Source: Enterocloster clostridioformis
GTDB taxonomy: Bacteria > Bacillota > Clostridia > Lachnospirales > Lachnospiraceae
Length of the DNA stretch: 64,000 bases
Assembly (NCBI RefSeq): GCF_020297485.1
Contig: NZ_JAIWZC010000001.1
Span: 4,092,001-4,156,000 of the forward strand
Direction of reading: 5' to 3'
Below the pieces are notes generated by a model. It did no database searches and was not told the origin of the DNA. It saw only the letters and a program-made list of their open reading frames with translations. A program made the translations under genes and the position numbers. This document shows positions 34,608-43,439 of this stretch, piece by piece (position 1 is the stretch's first letter; the number at the start of each line of letters is the position of its first letter).

Positions 34608-35576
34608 TTAGTATTCCAGTTTCCACATGTATCTTCTCTGGGTCAAAGGATGATTCCTGAGGATTGCCAGCTGCTCTGCATATATCCGCAGTACGGCGGT
34701 AATCAGCATCGGGTTGAAGTAATCCTTGACCGTGGATGGTATTACGGACCCTAATCCAAAATCCTTCGCGTCAATCAGGGTGGTTTTGGCCTGGAAGCGG
34801 TTCAGGAAGTCCAGGGCTCTGGAATCCAATGCTCTGGTACTGCCGTCGTTCATCAGCAGAAGGAAGGGCGCATCCTTATCTACGATTTCAAAAGGACCAT
34901 GGAAAAATTCACCGTCATGGAAGGAGCCTGAATTGATCCACTGCATTTCCATTAGGAGGCAGATGGAGAAGGCATAGGCCACCATATGGGTAGCTCCGGA
35001 GCTCATAACGTAAATAACAGGAGCATCCTTGTAGTTTTCTGCAAACTTCTTTGCGGAAGGAACTGCGAAGGAAACTGCGTCTTCTATTAAGTCAAAGATC
35101 TTGCCGAATCCGGTTATCATATCTTCATAATGCTCGTACCCTTCATACTGGTTGAGAATTTCTGCTGCCAGCTGCAGACAGAAGGTCATTTTTTCCAGTT
35201 TGGCCGCATAATTCTTCTCAAATCCGTGCAGTACCACATAGTGTGCGCTGTTAGCCAGTGGTGAACCGGGGGTATGTGTGATGGCAATTACCTTAGCGCC
35301 CGTATTCATGGCTTTTTTGGAGGCTTCCACTGTCTCGGGGGTATTGCCTCCAAGGGAGCAGGTAATGACAATGCTTTCTTTGCCCACGCAGGCAGGAGTG
35401 GCATGTACAAATTCATTGGCTGTGTAAAGACTGGTCCTCAGCTTTTTTGCATTGCCCTCTAAGAAGTACTTGGCCGGATAAAGCTCTGCCTGAGATGCGC
35501 CGCATCCTACAAAGATGACTGAGGTGATTTCCGGGCGCTCTGCTTTGATTTCCTCGATAATTTTTTTTAGTTCCAT
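34608..35576 (-). CDS. SIS-domain sugar isomerase/deglycase, FrlB-like (copy 2)
   Basis: 322 aa, two SIS domains. VIFVGCGASQAELYPAKYFL and VITCSLGGNTPETVEASKKA mark the first, SGSFHDGEFFHGPFEIVDKD the second, with a C-terminal LRNHPLTQRRYMWKLEY like copy 1 (both end in a basic-Y-x-x-x-L-x-Y tail). It is transcribed toward the intron from a promoter with the same operator as the kinase gene. Two deglycases in one regulon suggest two Amadori substrates, for example fructoselysine and glucoselysine 6-phosphates (inference). Confidence 0.87.
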   Translation of the reverse strand: MELKKIIEEIKAERPEITSVIFVGCGASQAELYPAKYFLEGNAKKLRTSLYTANEFVHATPACVGKESIVITCSLGGNTPETVEASKKAMNTGAKVIAITHTPGSPLANSAHYVVLHGFEKNYAAKLEKMTFCLQLAAEILNQYEGYEHYEDMITGFGKIFDLIEDAVSFAVPSAKKFAENYKDAPVIYVMSSGATHMVAYAFSICLLMEMQWINSGSFHDGEFFHGPFEIVDKDAPFLLLMNDGSTRALDSRALDFLNRFQAKTTLIDAKDFGLGSVIPSTVKDYFNPMLITAVLRIYAEQLAILRNHPLTQRRYMWKLEY

Positions 35577-35629
35577 AAAAATAGGGCCTCCTTTGAGAGA
35601 TATGTAGTTTTTATTTGTGTGATAAATAC

Positions 35630-35658
35630 ATTATATAACGTTATATAAAAATAGTCAA
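35630..35658 (-). promoter_or_regulatory. Promoter and perfect operator (site 3) of SIS copy 2
   Basis: On the minus strand TTGACT, 17-bp spacer and TATAAT. The perfect 16-bp palindrome TATATAACGTTATATA (35632-35647) overlaps the spacer end and the -10 box. It fits AYATRACGTYATRT fully, in the same register as the site at 28442. Confidence 0.82.
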
Positions 35659-35734
35659 TAAGAATATAATATAATGTTCTATTACATTATAAAGACTTTG
35701 CAGCGATTGGATGTAATAGCAGGGAGCAGGAGAA

Positions 35735-35784
35735 TAAAAATATCCCCAGGAGATACCGGTATATTTCATCCGTATCTTCTGGGG
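35735..35784 (-). terminator. Terminator of the FCD GntR gene
   Basis: On the minus strand CCCCAGAAGATACGG pairs with CCGGTATCTCCTGGGG with a few mismatches, followed by ATATTTTTATT. Confidence 0.7.
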
Positions 35785-35795
35785 AGAATTCTTCT

Positions 35796-36473
35796 TTATT
35801 TTACAAAGTATTCAGGATATGCCTTTACCAGCTCCGACTTCTCCACCCTGTGGCGGGTCAAATGCCGGGTCATTAACATCTCTGCCAGCTCTGCGTCGCG
35901 GCGCTCAATGGCATAGAGAATATTTTCGTGGTCCTCCACGGTCTTATCAGGCTTAACGGTTTTTAGCGAAAGAGCCCTGAGACGGTCGAAGTGTACCATC
36001 TGGGCACGGATAATTTCATAAGTGCGTGCCTTGTCAACGGAATGGAAGAGAAGTTTGTGGAACTCGTTATCCAGCTCAAAGAGCCGTTCTGCTTTCTCCT
36101 CTTTCAGTATATTATCCTCCATCCTGAGATTTTCTTTCAGTTTGTCCATGTATTCCTGAGAAATACCTTCGCAGGCCAGCTTTAACACGGCGTTCTCCAG
36201 CACCAGGCGCATGAACCGGGATTCTTCAATCAGTTCATAGTCAATCTTAGCAATATAACTTCCTCTTTGAGGCTGGATCTCCACCAAACCTACTTTGCTC
36301 AGTTCAATGAGAGCCTCACGTACCGGAGTGCGGGAGAGATGCAGAACGGCGGAAAGCTCATTCTCGCTCACCGCGCTTCCCGGTACCAGTTCCAGATTAA
36401 TGATATTATATTGAAGAACCCTCAGGGCATAGGTGCGGGCATTTTCAGCAGACAGCCTGTCCAGTACTTTCAT
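35796..36473 (-). CDS. GntR-family regulator, FadR/FCD type (sugar-acid locus)
   Basis: 225 aa. The N-terminal wing-helix (GSAVSENELSAVLHLSRTPV, REALIELSKVGLVEIQPQRG, SYIAKID) is followed by an all-helical FCD domain with the metal/ligand residues in ELDNEFHKLLFHSV and the later DHENILYAIERRDAELAEML. The same class includes UxuR and ExuR. Its promoter region contains TAGTATACTA, also found at the alcohol dehydrogenase and TRAP promoters, so it is probably the local regulator and autoregulated (inference). Confidence 0.88.
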   Translation of the reverse strand: MKVLDRLSAENARTYALRVLQYNIINLELVPGSAVSENELSAVLHLSRTPVREALIELSKVGLVEIQPQRGSYIAKIDYELIEESRFMRLVLENAVLKLACEGISQEYMDKLKENLRMEDNILKEEKAERLFELDNEFHKLLFHSVDKARTYEIIRAQMVHFDRLRALSLKTVKPDKTVEDHENILYAIERRDAELAEMLMTRHLTRHRVEKSELVKAYPEYFVK

Positions 36474-36530
36474 ATGTTCCTCCTTGTTTCTTAAATCTCC
36501 TTATATACCAGCAAACTATATATTATGTAC

Positions 36531-36540
36531 TAGTATACTA
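36531..36540. promoter_or_regulatory. Candidate FCD-regulator operator upstream of its own gene
   Basis: Perfect palindrome TAGTATACTA within GTACTAGTATACTACC (36527-36542). Near-identical sequences occur at 37679-37693, 37805-37824 and 37868-37877. Confidence 0.55.
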
Positions 36541-36608
36541 CCGAAAGAACGGATAGGCTATCATTATTTAGTTGAAAACTGTCATTTTAATTTTTATTCA
36601 GGACACTG

Positions 36609-37631
36609 CTAAAAGCCAAAAGTCAGAACCACCTTGCGGATGGATGGATCGTGGGAGTCAACGAAATCAAAGGCCTCCTGGGCTTTTAGCAGGGGGAAGG
36701 TGTGGGAAACGCTTCCTGTCAGGTCAAGTTTTCCTTCGTTGATTAATTCAATGGCTCTGCCAAACATCTTGTTCTGAAGGCGGGAACCCCGTACATCCAG
36801 TTCCTTTGAGGTGATGAGGAACTGGTTGATTTCAGTAGGGGATGTGGAAAAGCCCATAGTGATGACCCGGCCTGCGTTGCCGGTGGCTTTCAGCAGGCGA
36901 ATCAGGGAATCACTTCCGCAGACCGCGTCAATGGATACGGTGGCGCCGTGCCCGTGTGTGTATTCCCTTACCTTCTCCTCCAAATCCTCTTTTAATACAT
37001 TGATGGTGTGGGCGGCTCCTGCAGATTTCGCTCCTTCTAATTTCTCATCCACCACATCTGCTACTATGATATAGTCGCAGAGCAGCCGGGCAATTTTTAA
37101 GATGGAGCTCCCTAAAGCGCCGCATCCAAAAATAAGAAGCATATCATCCCTTTTAAGCTCCGCTCTGGTGCAGGACTGGATGGCAATGGTGGCAGGTTCG
37201 ATCATCACGGCGTCCGTATCTGAGATGGAGTCAGGAAGCGGATAGCAGTCCTCCTGCGGCACAGCCATATATTCCTGGTATCCTCCGTCGATATGCACGC
37301 CCCTTACAGCCAGGCTGTCGCAGACATTCCCTCTTCCTATGCGGCAGGGATAACAGTGACCGCAGCTTGTAACCTGATTGACAATAACACGATCACCCGG
37401 ACGCAGAGAGGTGACAGAAGAAAATGTATTCTCTACTACGCCGACCATCTCATGTCCGATGATTCTGGGGTAGGCTGCAGCCGCATTTGTGCCGTGGTAG
37501 ATGCCCATATCTGAACCACAGATACCGGCGGCTGTCATACGTACTAATACATTGTTATCTTTAGTTACGGATGGTTTTTCAAGATCAATTATATGTAATG
37601 ACTTGGGTTTTAAAATCTGTACTGCTTTCAT
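36609..37631 (-). CDS. Zinc-dependent alcohol dehydrogenase, possible L-gulonate/L-galactonate 5-dehydrogenase
   Basis: 340-aa medium-chain dehydrogenase. GICGSDMGIYHG and RIIGHEMVGVVE carry catalytic zinc ligands, SCGHCYPCRIGRGNVC the structural zinc, and LLIFGCGALGSSILKIARL the nucleotide fold. VHIDGGYQEYMAVP resembles the LgoD/YjjN group that oxidises L-galactonate or L-gulonate at C5 to a keto-uronate. A fructuronate-reductase-like gene in the same locus would take that product to an aldonate. The alcohol substrate is inference from this pairing. Confidence 0.85.
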   Translation of the reverse strand: MKAVQILKPKSLHIIDLEKPSVTKDNNVLVRMTAAGICGSDMGIYHGTNAAAAYPRIIGHEMVGVVENTFSSVTSLRPGDRVIVNQVTSCGHCYPCRIGRGNVCDSLAVRGVHIDGGYQEYMAVPQEDCYPLPDSISDTDAVMIEPATIAIQSCTRAELKRDDMLLIFGCGALGSSILKIARLLCDYIIVADVVDEKLEGAKSAGAAHTINVLKEDLEEKVREYTHGHGATVSIDAVCGSDSLIRLLKATGNAGRVITMGFSTSPTEINQFLITSKELDVRGSRLQNKMFGRAIELINEGKLDLTGSVSHTFPLLKAQEAFDFVDSHDPSIRKVVLTFGF

Positions 37632-37683
37632 AGCTGCTTATTCTCCTTTTTGATTGACGTGTGTGAAGAACTTACATACTTGT

Positions 37684-37712
37684 ATACTAGTTTAGCGCCG
37701 GTAAAATGTCAA
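37684..37712 (-). promoter_or_regulatory. Promoter of the zinc alcohol dehydrogenase, with operator
   Basis: On the minus strand TTGACA, 17-bp spacer and TAGTAT. The -10 box is inside the shared motif (plus strand CTTGTATACTAGT, 37679-37691), so binding there would block polymerase. Confidence 0.78.
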
Positions 37713-37778
37713 GTACTTTGTTGAAATAGAATTAAGATATAAAATATGCACAATAATTAAAGATAAATATTGGACAAA

Positions 37779-37808
37779 TTTACATATTGCAAGAATTTGC
37801 CTTATATA
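37779..37808 (+). promoter_or_regulatory. Promoter of the first TRAP operon, with operator sites
   Basis: TTTACA, 18-bp spacer and TATATA. The -10 runs into TATACTACCATACAAG (37805-37820), whose complement CTTGTATGGTAGT matches the site at the divergent dehydrogenase at 11 of 13 positions. A further partial copy, ACTAGTATAA, is at 37868-37877. Confidence 0.6.
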
Positions 37809-37933
37809 CTACCATACAAGTAAGGACTCGATACACAAAAGATATCGTATCCCGCAAAATCAGAATTACTAGTATAATTATCAAATGACGTGTGCGGAAA
37901 CTTTAATTAATTATATTCAGGAGGGTTTCATTT

Positions 37934-38956
37934 ATGAAGCTTGCTAAGTTTGTGAAGCATGGATTGTGTATCTTTACTTCTATAGCAGTAATGGGTACCC
38001 TGGCGGGCTGCGGCGGTCAGGCTGGAAGTATGAATAAAGGAAAATTGGTGAAAATCGCAGTCTGCGTTTCCAGCCAGACACCGGCTTCCATGGCGATGAG
38101 GGAGGTATTTAAACCAAGACTGGAGGAACTGACAGAGGGAAAATATGATATCCAGATATATGACTCCGGAGTACTGGGAAGTGAGAAGGTCACCTACGAC
38201 TATACCAAAAGCGGAATCATCGAGATGTGTGTGGTGGGGACTCCTATGTGGTCTGAGACGCCTGTAATGGCTATCCCTGATTTTCCATTTGTGTTTCGGG
38301 ATGTGGAGCATGCCAGAAGATGTTACCAGGGGCAGCTGGGAAGTTATATTGCAGAAGAGCTGGAGGCAGAGCAGCCGGTGACTCTGATGTCGTGGTTCCC
38401 AAACGGAGCAAGGGCATTTTCTTCTAATAAGAAGCTGGCGGGGCTGGATGATTTCAAGGGACAGAAGCTGAGGATGCCGAATAATCCAATTCATGTGAAG
38501 CTGGCTGAGAGCCTGGGAGCCAACGTGGTCATCATGGATATGGGAGAGGTGTTTACGGCTCTGGAACAAGGAGTTGCGGATGGTCAGGACAATCCTCTGT
38601 CAACGGTTAAGAATGAAGGATGGTATGAGGTTCAGGATTATATCTATGATACCAATCACATAGTGGCATCTTTGGAGCTTTTTGCAGGGGACCAGTTCTG
38701 GGACAGTATAGATGAGGCTGACAGGGAGATATTTCGTCAGGTGGCAGATGAGACATCGGACTACGCATGGGATCTATACATAGCTCAGCTGGCTGGCGAT
38801 AAGCAATTTATGGAGGATAACGGTCTGACAGTTACAGACCTGTCTGATGAGGACCGGGAGGCCATGAAGGTAAAGATACAGCCTGTATATGATTATCTGG
38901 ACGAAAAGTACCAATGGGCCGGAGATATTAGAAAAATGATTGAAGAAATCAAGTAA
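37934..38956 (+). CDS. dctP: TRAP transporter solute-binding lipoprotein DctP (locus 1)
   Basis: 340 aa. The signal peptide ends in lipobox LAGC, so it is membrane-anchored. DctP blocks are GVLGSEKVTYDYTKSGIIEM, the carboxylate-binding arginine in GQKLRMPNNPIHV, and EVFTALEQGVADGQDNPLS. TRAP carriers of this class bring in organic and sugar acids with sodium. The locus context (sugar-acid dehydrogenase and reductase) suggests an aldonate or uronate. AGGAGGGTTTCATTT precedes the ATG. Confidence 0.92.
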   Translation: MKLAKFVKHGLCIFTSIAVMGTLAGCGGQAGSMNKGKLVKIAVCVSSQTPASMAMREVFKPRLEELTEGKYDIQIYDSGVLGSEKVTYDYTKSGIIEMCVVGTPMWSETPVMAIPDFPFVFRDVEHARRCYQGQLGSYIAEELEAEQPVTLMSWFPNGARAFSSNKKLAGLDDFKGQKLRMPNNPIHVKLAESLGANVVIMDMGEVFTALEQGVADGQDNPLSTVKNEGWYEVQDYIYDTNHIVASLELFAGDQFWDSIDEADREIFRQVADETSDYAWDLYIAQLAGDKQFMEDNGLTVTDLSDEDREAMKVKIQPVYDYLDEKYQWAGDIRKMIEEIK

Positions 38957-38966
38957 GGAGAGGACT

Positions 38967-39557
38967 ATGAACCGATTAATTGATAAGCTGTTTCACGCGA
39001 TTGACTGCTTTACAGGGATTCTGACCGGCCTTATGGTGCTGTTTGTATTCCTGAACGTGGTACTGAGGACTTTTTTTAACTCCGGACTTACATGGTCGGA
39101 AGAGCTGGCAAGATACCTTTTTGTATATGTTACATATATTGGCGCTATCAGCGCCATGCATTCCAATGCACATTTGGGAGTGGATACCCTGCTGTCCAGG
39201 GTCAGCCCAAAGGTTCAGCTGGCCTTGTATCTTGTGTCCAGGCTCCTGATTGCTGCTATCATGTGCATTCTGGTTCATGGGGCATTTAAGATGGTTCTCC
39301 AGAATACACAGTCCAGGACCGCAGCTCTTGGTATTCCCTATTCTGTACTTTACTTTGGAGGCATCATAACCGGTATTTCTATTGCCATCCTGGCGGCCAC
39401 TAATATAGTGTATGCCCTGAAGCATCCTGAGGAGATAACGGACATCGTTACCATGCACAATGATGACGATGATATTGCCACCGAGGCAATGGAACAGGCG
39501 GAGGAACTGTCTGATGAAGAATATGTGAAGCGTCTTAATGAGCAGGGAGGTAAATAA
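38967..39557 (+). CDS. dctQ: TRAP transporter small membrane subunit DctQ (locus 1)
   Basis: 196 aa with four membrane segments (TGILTGLMVLFVFLNVVLRT, ARYLFVYVTYIGAISAM, a third over LVSRLLIAAIMCILVHG, a fourth over GIITGISIAILAATNIVYA). SGLTWSEELARYLFVYVTYI is the DctQ signature. A 40-residue acidic tail extends the usual 160-aa length. The start at 38967 follows TAAGGAGAGG, ten bases after the dctP stop. Confidence 0.9.
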   Translation: MNRLIDKLFHAIDCFTGILTGLMVLFVFLNVVLRTFFNSGLTWSEELARYLFVYVTYIGAISAMHSNAHLGVDTLLSRVSPKVQLALYLVSRLLIAAIMCILVHGAFKMVLQNTQSRTAALGIPYSVLYFGGIITGISIAILAATNIVYALKHPEEITDIVTMHNDDDDIATEAMEQAEELSDEEYVKRLNEQGGK

Positions 39558-39559
39558 AC

Positions 39560-40843
39560 ATGACTTTGGTTGTATTTCTGGCATCACTGGTTGGGTCCAT
39601 GGCAATCGGCCTGCCCATTTGTTTTTCATTATTGTTCAGCGGCGTCTGCATGATGCTGTTCATGAACGGCTTTAATTCTCAGATTCTGTCCCAGAACCTG
39701 TTCTCAGGTGCTGATTCATTTTCCATGATGGCAGTTCCTTTCTTCATATTGGCAGGAGAATTTATGAACAGGGGAGGGATTACCAAACGTATTGTCAATG
39801 CCGCCAATGCTATGGTAGGACACGTAAGAGGCGGACTTGGATATGTATCCATTCTGGCCATCCTTCTCTTTGCCAGCATGGTTGGGTCTGCCGTGGCATC
39901 CACGGCTGCGCTTGGAGCTATCCTCATCCCTATGATGGTAAGGGCCGGGTATAACAGGGATAAGAGCACCGGGCTTATCGCAGCAGGTAATATTTTATCT
40001 CCTATCATGCCGCCCTCCGTTCCCATGATTATCTTCGGTGTACAGGCCAGTGTATCAGTGACAAGCCTCTTTATGGCAGGCATAGCACCGGCAGTCTACC
40101 TGTCTGCTTCACTGTGCATTTTGTGGTTTTTCGTTGCTAAGAAGGATAAACTGCCAACAGCTCCCAGGCAGAGCCGGAGGCAGGTAGTAAAATCCCTGAC
40201 AGACGGATTCTGGGCTCTGCTTCTTCCCGTATTCATTTTGGTTGGATTGAGGAGCGGTAAGTTTACGCCTACAGAGGCAGGAGTCATAACAGCAGTGTAT
40301 GCCCTGATTATAGGACTGTTTGTGTACAGGGAACTGAAGTTATCCATGCTGATGGACTGTTTGGTATCCGCGGCTAAGTCCTCTTCCGTGATTATGTTCC
40401 TGGCCGCTGCAGCCATGGTATCCTCCTGGCTTATGACAGTGGGAAATATACCGTCTATCGTGACAGGAATCCTGGCTCCATTTATAGCCCATCCAACCCT
40501 TCTTATGTTGGTTATTGCAGGAATTGTCCTGCTGGTAGGCACATCTATGGACGTGACACCCACTATTATGATATTGACCCCGGTTCTGCTGCCGGCGGTT
40601 AGGGCAGCAGGCATTGACGTAGTATATTTCGGAGTGGTGTTCATATTGAATACTGTTATGGGACTTCTTACTCCTCCTGTAGGGACTGTGCTGAATGTGG
40701 CGTGCAGTGCCGGAAAGATTAATATGGAGAGGATCGTAAAGGCAGTGTGGCCGTTTCTGCTGGCGGAGGTTATCATCCTTCTTCTTTTGATACTGTTCCC
40801 GCCTTTGGTAACAGTACCGGCTGCATTTTTCTTAGGGAAATAA
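39560..40843 (+). CDS. dctM: TRAP transporter large permease DctM (locus 1)
   Basis: 427 aa with about twelve membrane segments. FSMMAVPFFILAGEFMNRGG, ILSPIMPPSVPMIIFGV and GLLTPPVGTVLNVACSAGKI are the DctM transport signatures. It starts two bases after the DctQ stop. Together with DctP and DctQ it forms the sodium-driven importer. Confidence 0.94.
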   Translation: MTLVVFLASLVGSMAIGLPICFSLLFSGVCMMLFMNGFNSQILSQNLFSGADSFSMMAVPFFILAGEFMNRGGITKRIVNAANAMVGHVRGGLGYVSILAILLFASMVGSAVASTAALGAILIPMMVRAGYNRDKSTGLIAAGNILSPIMPPSVPMIIFGVQASVSVTSLFMAGIAPAVYLSASLCILWFFVAKKDKLPTAPRQSRRQVVKSLTDGFWALLLPVFILVGLRSGKFTPTEAGVITAVYALIIGLFVYRELKLSMLMDCLVSAAKSSSVIMFLAAAAMVSSWLMTVGNIPSIVTGILAPFIAHPTLLMLVIAGIVLLVGTSMDVTPTIMILTPVLLPAVRAAGIDVVYFGVVFILNTVMGLLTPPVGTVLNVACSAGKINMERIVKAVWPFLLAEVIILLLLILFPPLVTVPAAFFLGK

Positions 40844-40862
40844 CAGAAAGGAGGATATACTC

Positions 40863-42476
40863 ATGAAGCTGACATTGGAAGGAATTAAGGACAGGAAGGT
40901 GTGGGAGGAGGCCGGCATCAGCCTCCCTTCCTATGATGTGGAGGCTGTGGCAGAAGCGACTCGCGAAAAACCTGTGTGGGTGCACTTTGGTGCGGGCAAC
41001 ATTTTCCGCATTTTTATCGGCGGCATAGCGGATGTGCTGATTTCAGAAGGGGTGAGCGGCAAAGGAATTACATGTGCCGAAACCTTTGACTTTGACGTCA
41101 TCGAAAAAATTTACAAGCCATATGACAACCTTGTGCTGGGGGTTGCGTTGAAGGCGGACGGTTCCACGGACAAGAAGGTCATCGGCTCTCTTACAGAGGC
41201 CCTGAAAGCCCAGGCTGGGGAGACGCGGGACTGGAAGCGGCTGAAGGATATTTTTGCTGATCCGGGGCTTCAGATTGCTTCTTTTACCATTACGGAAAAG
41301 GGATACGCTTTAAAGAGGGCGGATGGAGCATATTTTCCATTTATCCAGGCGGATATTGACAATGGGCCGGAAAATGCCATATCGGCCATGGCTGTCATGT
41401 GCAGCCTTTTATACGAAAGATATAAAGCCGGAAAAGCGCCTCTGGCAGTGGTATCCATGGACAATTGTTCCCACAACGGAGAAAAGCTTCAGGAATCCGT
41501 TACCACCATGGCAAAGGAATGGAACAGGAGAGAGTATGTGGAGGACGGGTTTATCGCATATTTGTCCGATCGCGAGCAGGTATCCTTTCCGTGGTCCATG
41601 ATTGATAAAATCACGCCGCGCCCGGCTGACTCCGTTCTGGCTGAATTGGAGAACTCAGGAGTGGAAGATATGACTCCGGTCATTACTTCCAGAAACACGT
41701 ATATTGCGCCCTTTGTAAATGCAGAGGGTCCCCAGTACCTTGTCATAGAAGACTGTTTCCCCAATGGAAGGCCGGCTCTGGAGAAGGCAGGGGTCTATAT
41801 GACGGATCGGGATACGGTCAATAAGGTGGAACGAATGAAGGTTACCACATGTCTGAATCCGCTTCATACCGCCCTGGCAGTATATGGATGTGTATTGGGA
41901 TATACCCTGATTGCGGATGAAATGAAGGATCCGCTGCTGAATAAACTGGTGCGCCTGATTGGTCCCGGAGAGGGGATGCCGGTTGTGACTGATCCGGGTA
42001 TACTATCCCCGGAGAATTTTGTGAACGAGGTTATAGATGTGAGGATACCGAACCCCTTCATGCCTGACACGCCGCAAAGGATTGCCACAGACACGTCCCA
42101 GAAGGTAGGAATTCGCTATGGAGAGACCATCAAGGCTTATGTGTCGAAGTATGGAGATGCCGGGAAGCTTACGGCTATTCCGCTTGCCATTGCCGGCTGG
42201 TGCAGGTACCTTCTGGCTGTGGATGATGAGGGAAAGAAATTTGAACTCTCGGCGGATCCCATGGTGCCGGAGCTGACAAAAGCTCTGGAGGGAATTGTGG
42301 TAGGCCGGCCGGAAACATACAGGGGACAGTTAAAGAGTATCCTGTCCAATGCTAATATTTTTGGAATCGACCTTTATGAGGCAGGAATCGGAGAGACGGT
42401 AGAGGAAATGTTCAGGGAGGAGGCCGCAGGGCCGGGAGCAGTGAGAGCAGTGCTTAAAAAATATCTTAATGCATGA
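40863..42476 (+). CDS. Mannitol-dehydrogenase-family oxidoreductase, fructuronate-reductase-like
   Basis: 537 aa, longer than UxuB or mannitol dehydrogenase of E. coli (about 480-490). WVHFGAGNIFRIFIGGIADV is the NAD-binding N-terminus. SMDNCSHNGEKLQESV and CLNPLHTALAVYGCVLGY are the catalytic and substrate blocks, with the lysine in RMKVTTCLN. It ends the TRAP operon. A likely reaction is reduction of D-fructuronate (or tagaturonate) to D-mannonate (altronate). The E. coli names uxuB/uxaB are not assigned, because the substrate is not fixed. Confidence 0.85.
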   Translation: MKLTLEGIKDRKVWEEAGISLPSYDVEAVAEATREKPVWVHFGAGNIFRIFIGGIADVLISEGVSGKGITCAETFDFDVIEKIYKPYDNLVLGVALKADGSTDKKVIGSLTEALKAQAGETRDWKRLKDIFADPGLQIASFTITEKGYALKRADGAYFPFIQADIDNGPENAISAMAVMCSLLYERYKAGKAPLAVVSMDNCSHNGEKLQESVTTMAKEWNRREYVEDGFIAYLSDREQVSFPWSMIDKITPRPADSVLAELENSGVEDMTPVITSRNTYIAPFVNAEGPQYLVIEDCFPNGRPALEKAGVYMTDRDTVNKVERMKVTTCLNPLHTALAVYGCVLGYTLIADEMKDPLLNKLVRLIGPGEGMPVVTDPGILSPENFVNEVIDVRIPNPFMPDTPQRIATDTSQKVGIRYGETIKAYVSKYGDAGKLTAIPLAIAGWCRYLLAVDDEGKKFELSADPMVPELTKALEGIVVGRPETYRGQLKSILSNANIFGIDLYEAGIGETVEEMFREEAAGPGAVRAVLKKYLNA

Positions 42477-42501
42477 TTGGCAAACACATTGTAGGTTGAA
42501 A

Positions 42502-42546
42502 AAACATGGAAGAGATCCTGATTTGCAGGTTCTTTCCATGTTTTTT
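42502..42546 (+). terminator. Terminator of the first TRAP operon
   Basis: AAACATGGAAGA pairs with TCTTTCCATGTTT around a loop that itself pairs (GATCCTG/CAGGTTC), followed by six T. Confidence 0.88.
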
Positions 42547-42612
42547 GCATTTTTAATAAGTAAAACTGCATAAAAGAGGTGTTATAATCATGTGCATTTT
42601 CACAATTTACAA

Positions 42613-42673
42613 CCAACGTAGGATGTAGTATATTTTAAACATAAAACATAGGATGTTGAACGTTGGTTATAAT
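42613..42673 (+). promoter_or_regulatory. Regulatory region of the second TRAP locus
   Basis: The -10 box TATAAT is at 42668-42673. Upstream lie CCAACGTAGGATGT (42613-42626) and AAAACATAGGATGT (42643-42656) as direct repeats; CCAACGT and ACGTTGG also form an inverted pair over the region. CCAACATATGATGT at 46251-46264, before the GntR gene of the same locus, is a third copy. It is a likely target of that regulator. Confidence 0.6.
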
Positions 42674-42697
42674 GGAAGTATAACAGGAGGATAATTC

Positions 42698-43369
42698 ATG
42701 AAAGTAGCATTGGTTTACACAAGCACCACACCAGAGTTGATTGAATTAGTAGAAAAGGAAGTGGGGGATGTCCTTCCCCGGGAGACTGAGGTGGCCAGTT
42801 ACCAGGATCCTTCCATTCTGGCAGAGGTCAGGGACGCAGGTTATGTGACGGCTCCTTTGGCGGCCAGGCTGGTGGGCATGTATATGACAGCTGTTTCAGA
42901 AGGAGCGGACGCTATTTTAAATCTTTGTTCCTCCGTAGGCGAGGTGGCGGACGCTGCCCAGGATATAGCCAGATACACGGGAATTCCCATTGTGCGTGTG
43001 GATGAGGAGATGTGCCGGGAAGCAGTGAGACAGGGAAAGAGAATCGGGGTCATGGCAACTCTTCCCACCACACTGAATCCCACGAAGAACACCATCTTAA
43101 GGGTTGCCAGGGAGATGAACCGCCAGGTGGAGCTGGTGGACGCGCTGGTGGACGGCGGCTTTGGCCTGGACCAGGAACAGTTTAAGGACCTTATGAGTGA
43201 GTACGCGGGAACCATTGCGGACAAGGTGGATGTGATTCTCTTTGCCCAGGGCTCCATGGCCTACTGTGAGGAGTATATTCATGAAAAGTATGGTAAAGCA
43301 GTATTATCCAGCCCGAGATTCGGCGCTGCTGCACTGAAGGACGCACTTGTTAAGAAGGGACTAATGTAA
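42698..43369 (+). CDS. Asp/Glu-racemase-superfamily protein
   Basis: 223 aa. It starts MKVALVYTSTTPELIELVEK and has the superfamily cysteine in ADAILNLCSSVGEVADAAQD near residue 74. The second cysteine position falls in DVILFAQGSMAYCEEY, where the usual GCT block is replaced by AQGSM with a cysteine three residues on. The fold also covers hydantoin racemases, maleate isomerase and decarboxylases, so racemisation is not certain. It heads the second TRAP locus, so it likely acts on the imported acid or an early product. Confidence 0.8.
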   Translation: MKVALVYTSTTPELIELVEKEVGDVLPRETEVASYQDPSILAEVRDAGYVTAPLAARLVGMYMTAVSEGADAILNLCSSVGEVADAAQDIARYTGIPIVRVDEEMCREAVRQGKRIGVMATLPTTLNPTKNTILRVAREMNRQVELVDALVDGGFGLDQEQFKDLMSEYAGTIADKVDVILFAQGSMAYCEEYIHEKYGKAVLSSPRFGAAALKDALVKKGLM

Positions 43370-43439
43370 TAAAGAACATATGGCGCACAGGCACTTGAAG
43401 CACATAGGCCGGGTGCACGCAACGAAGGGAGAGGGAAGT

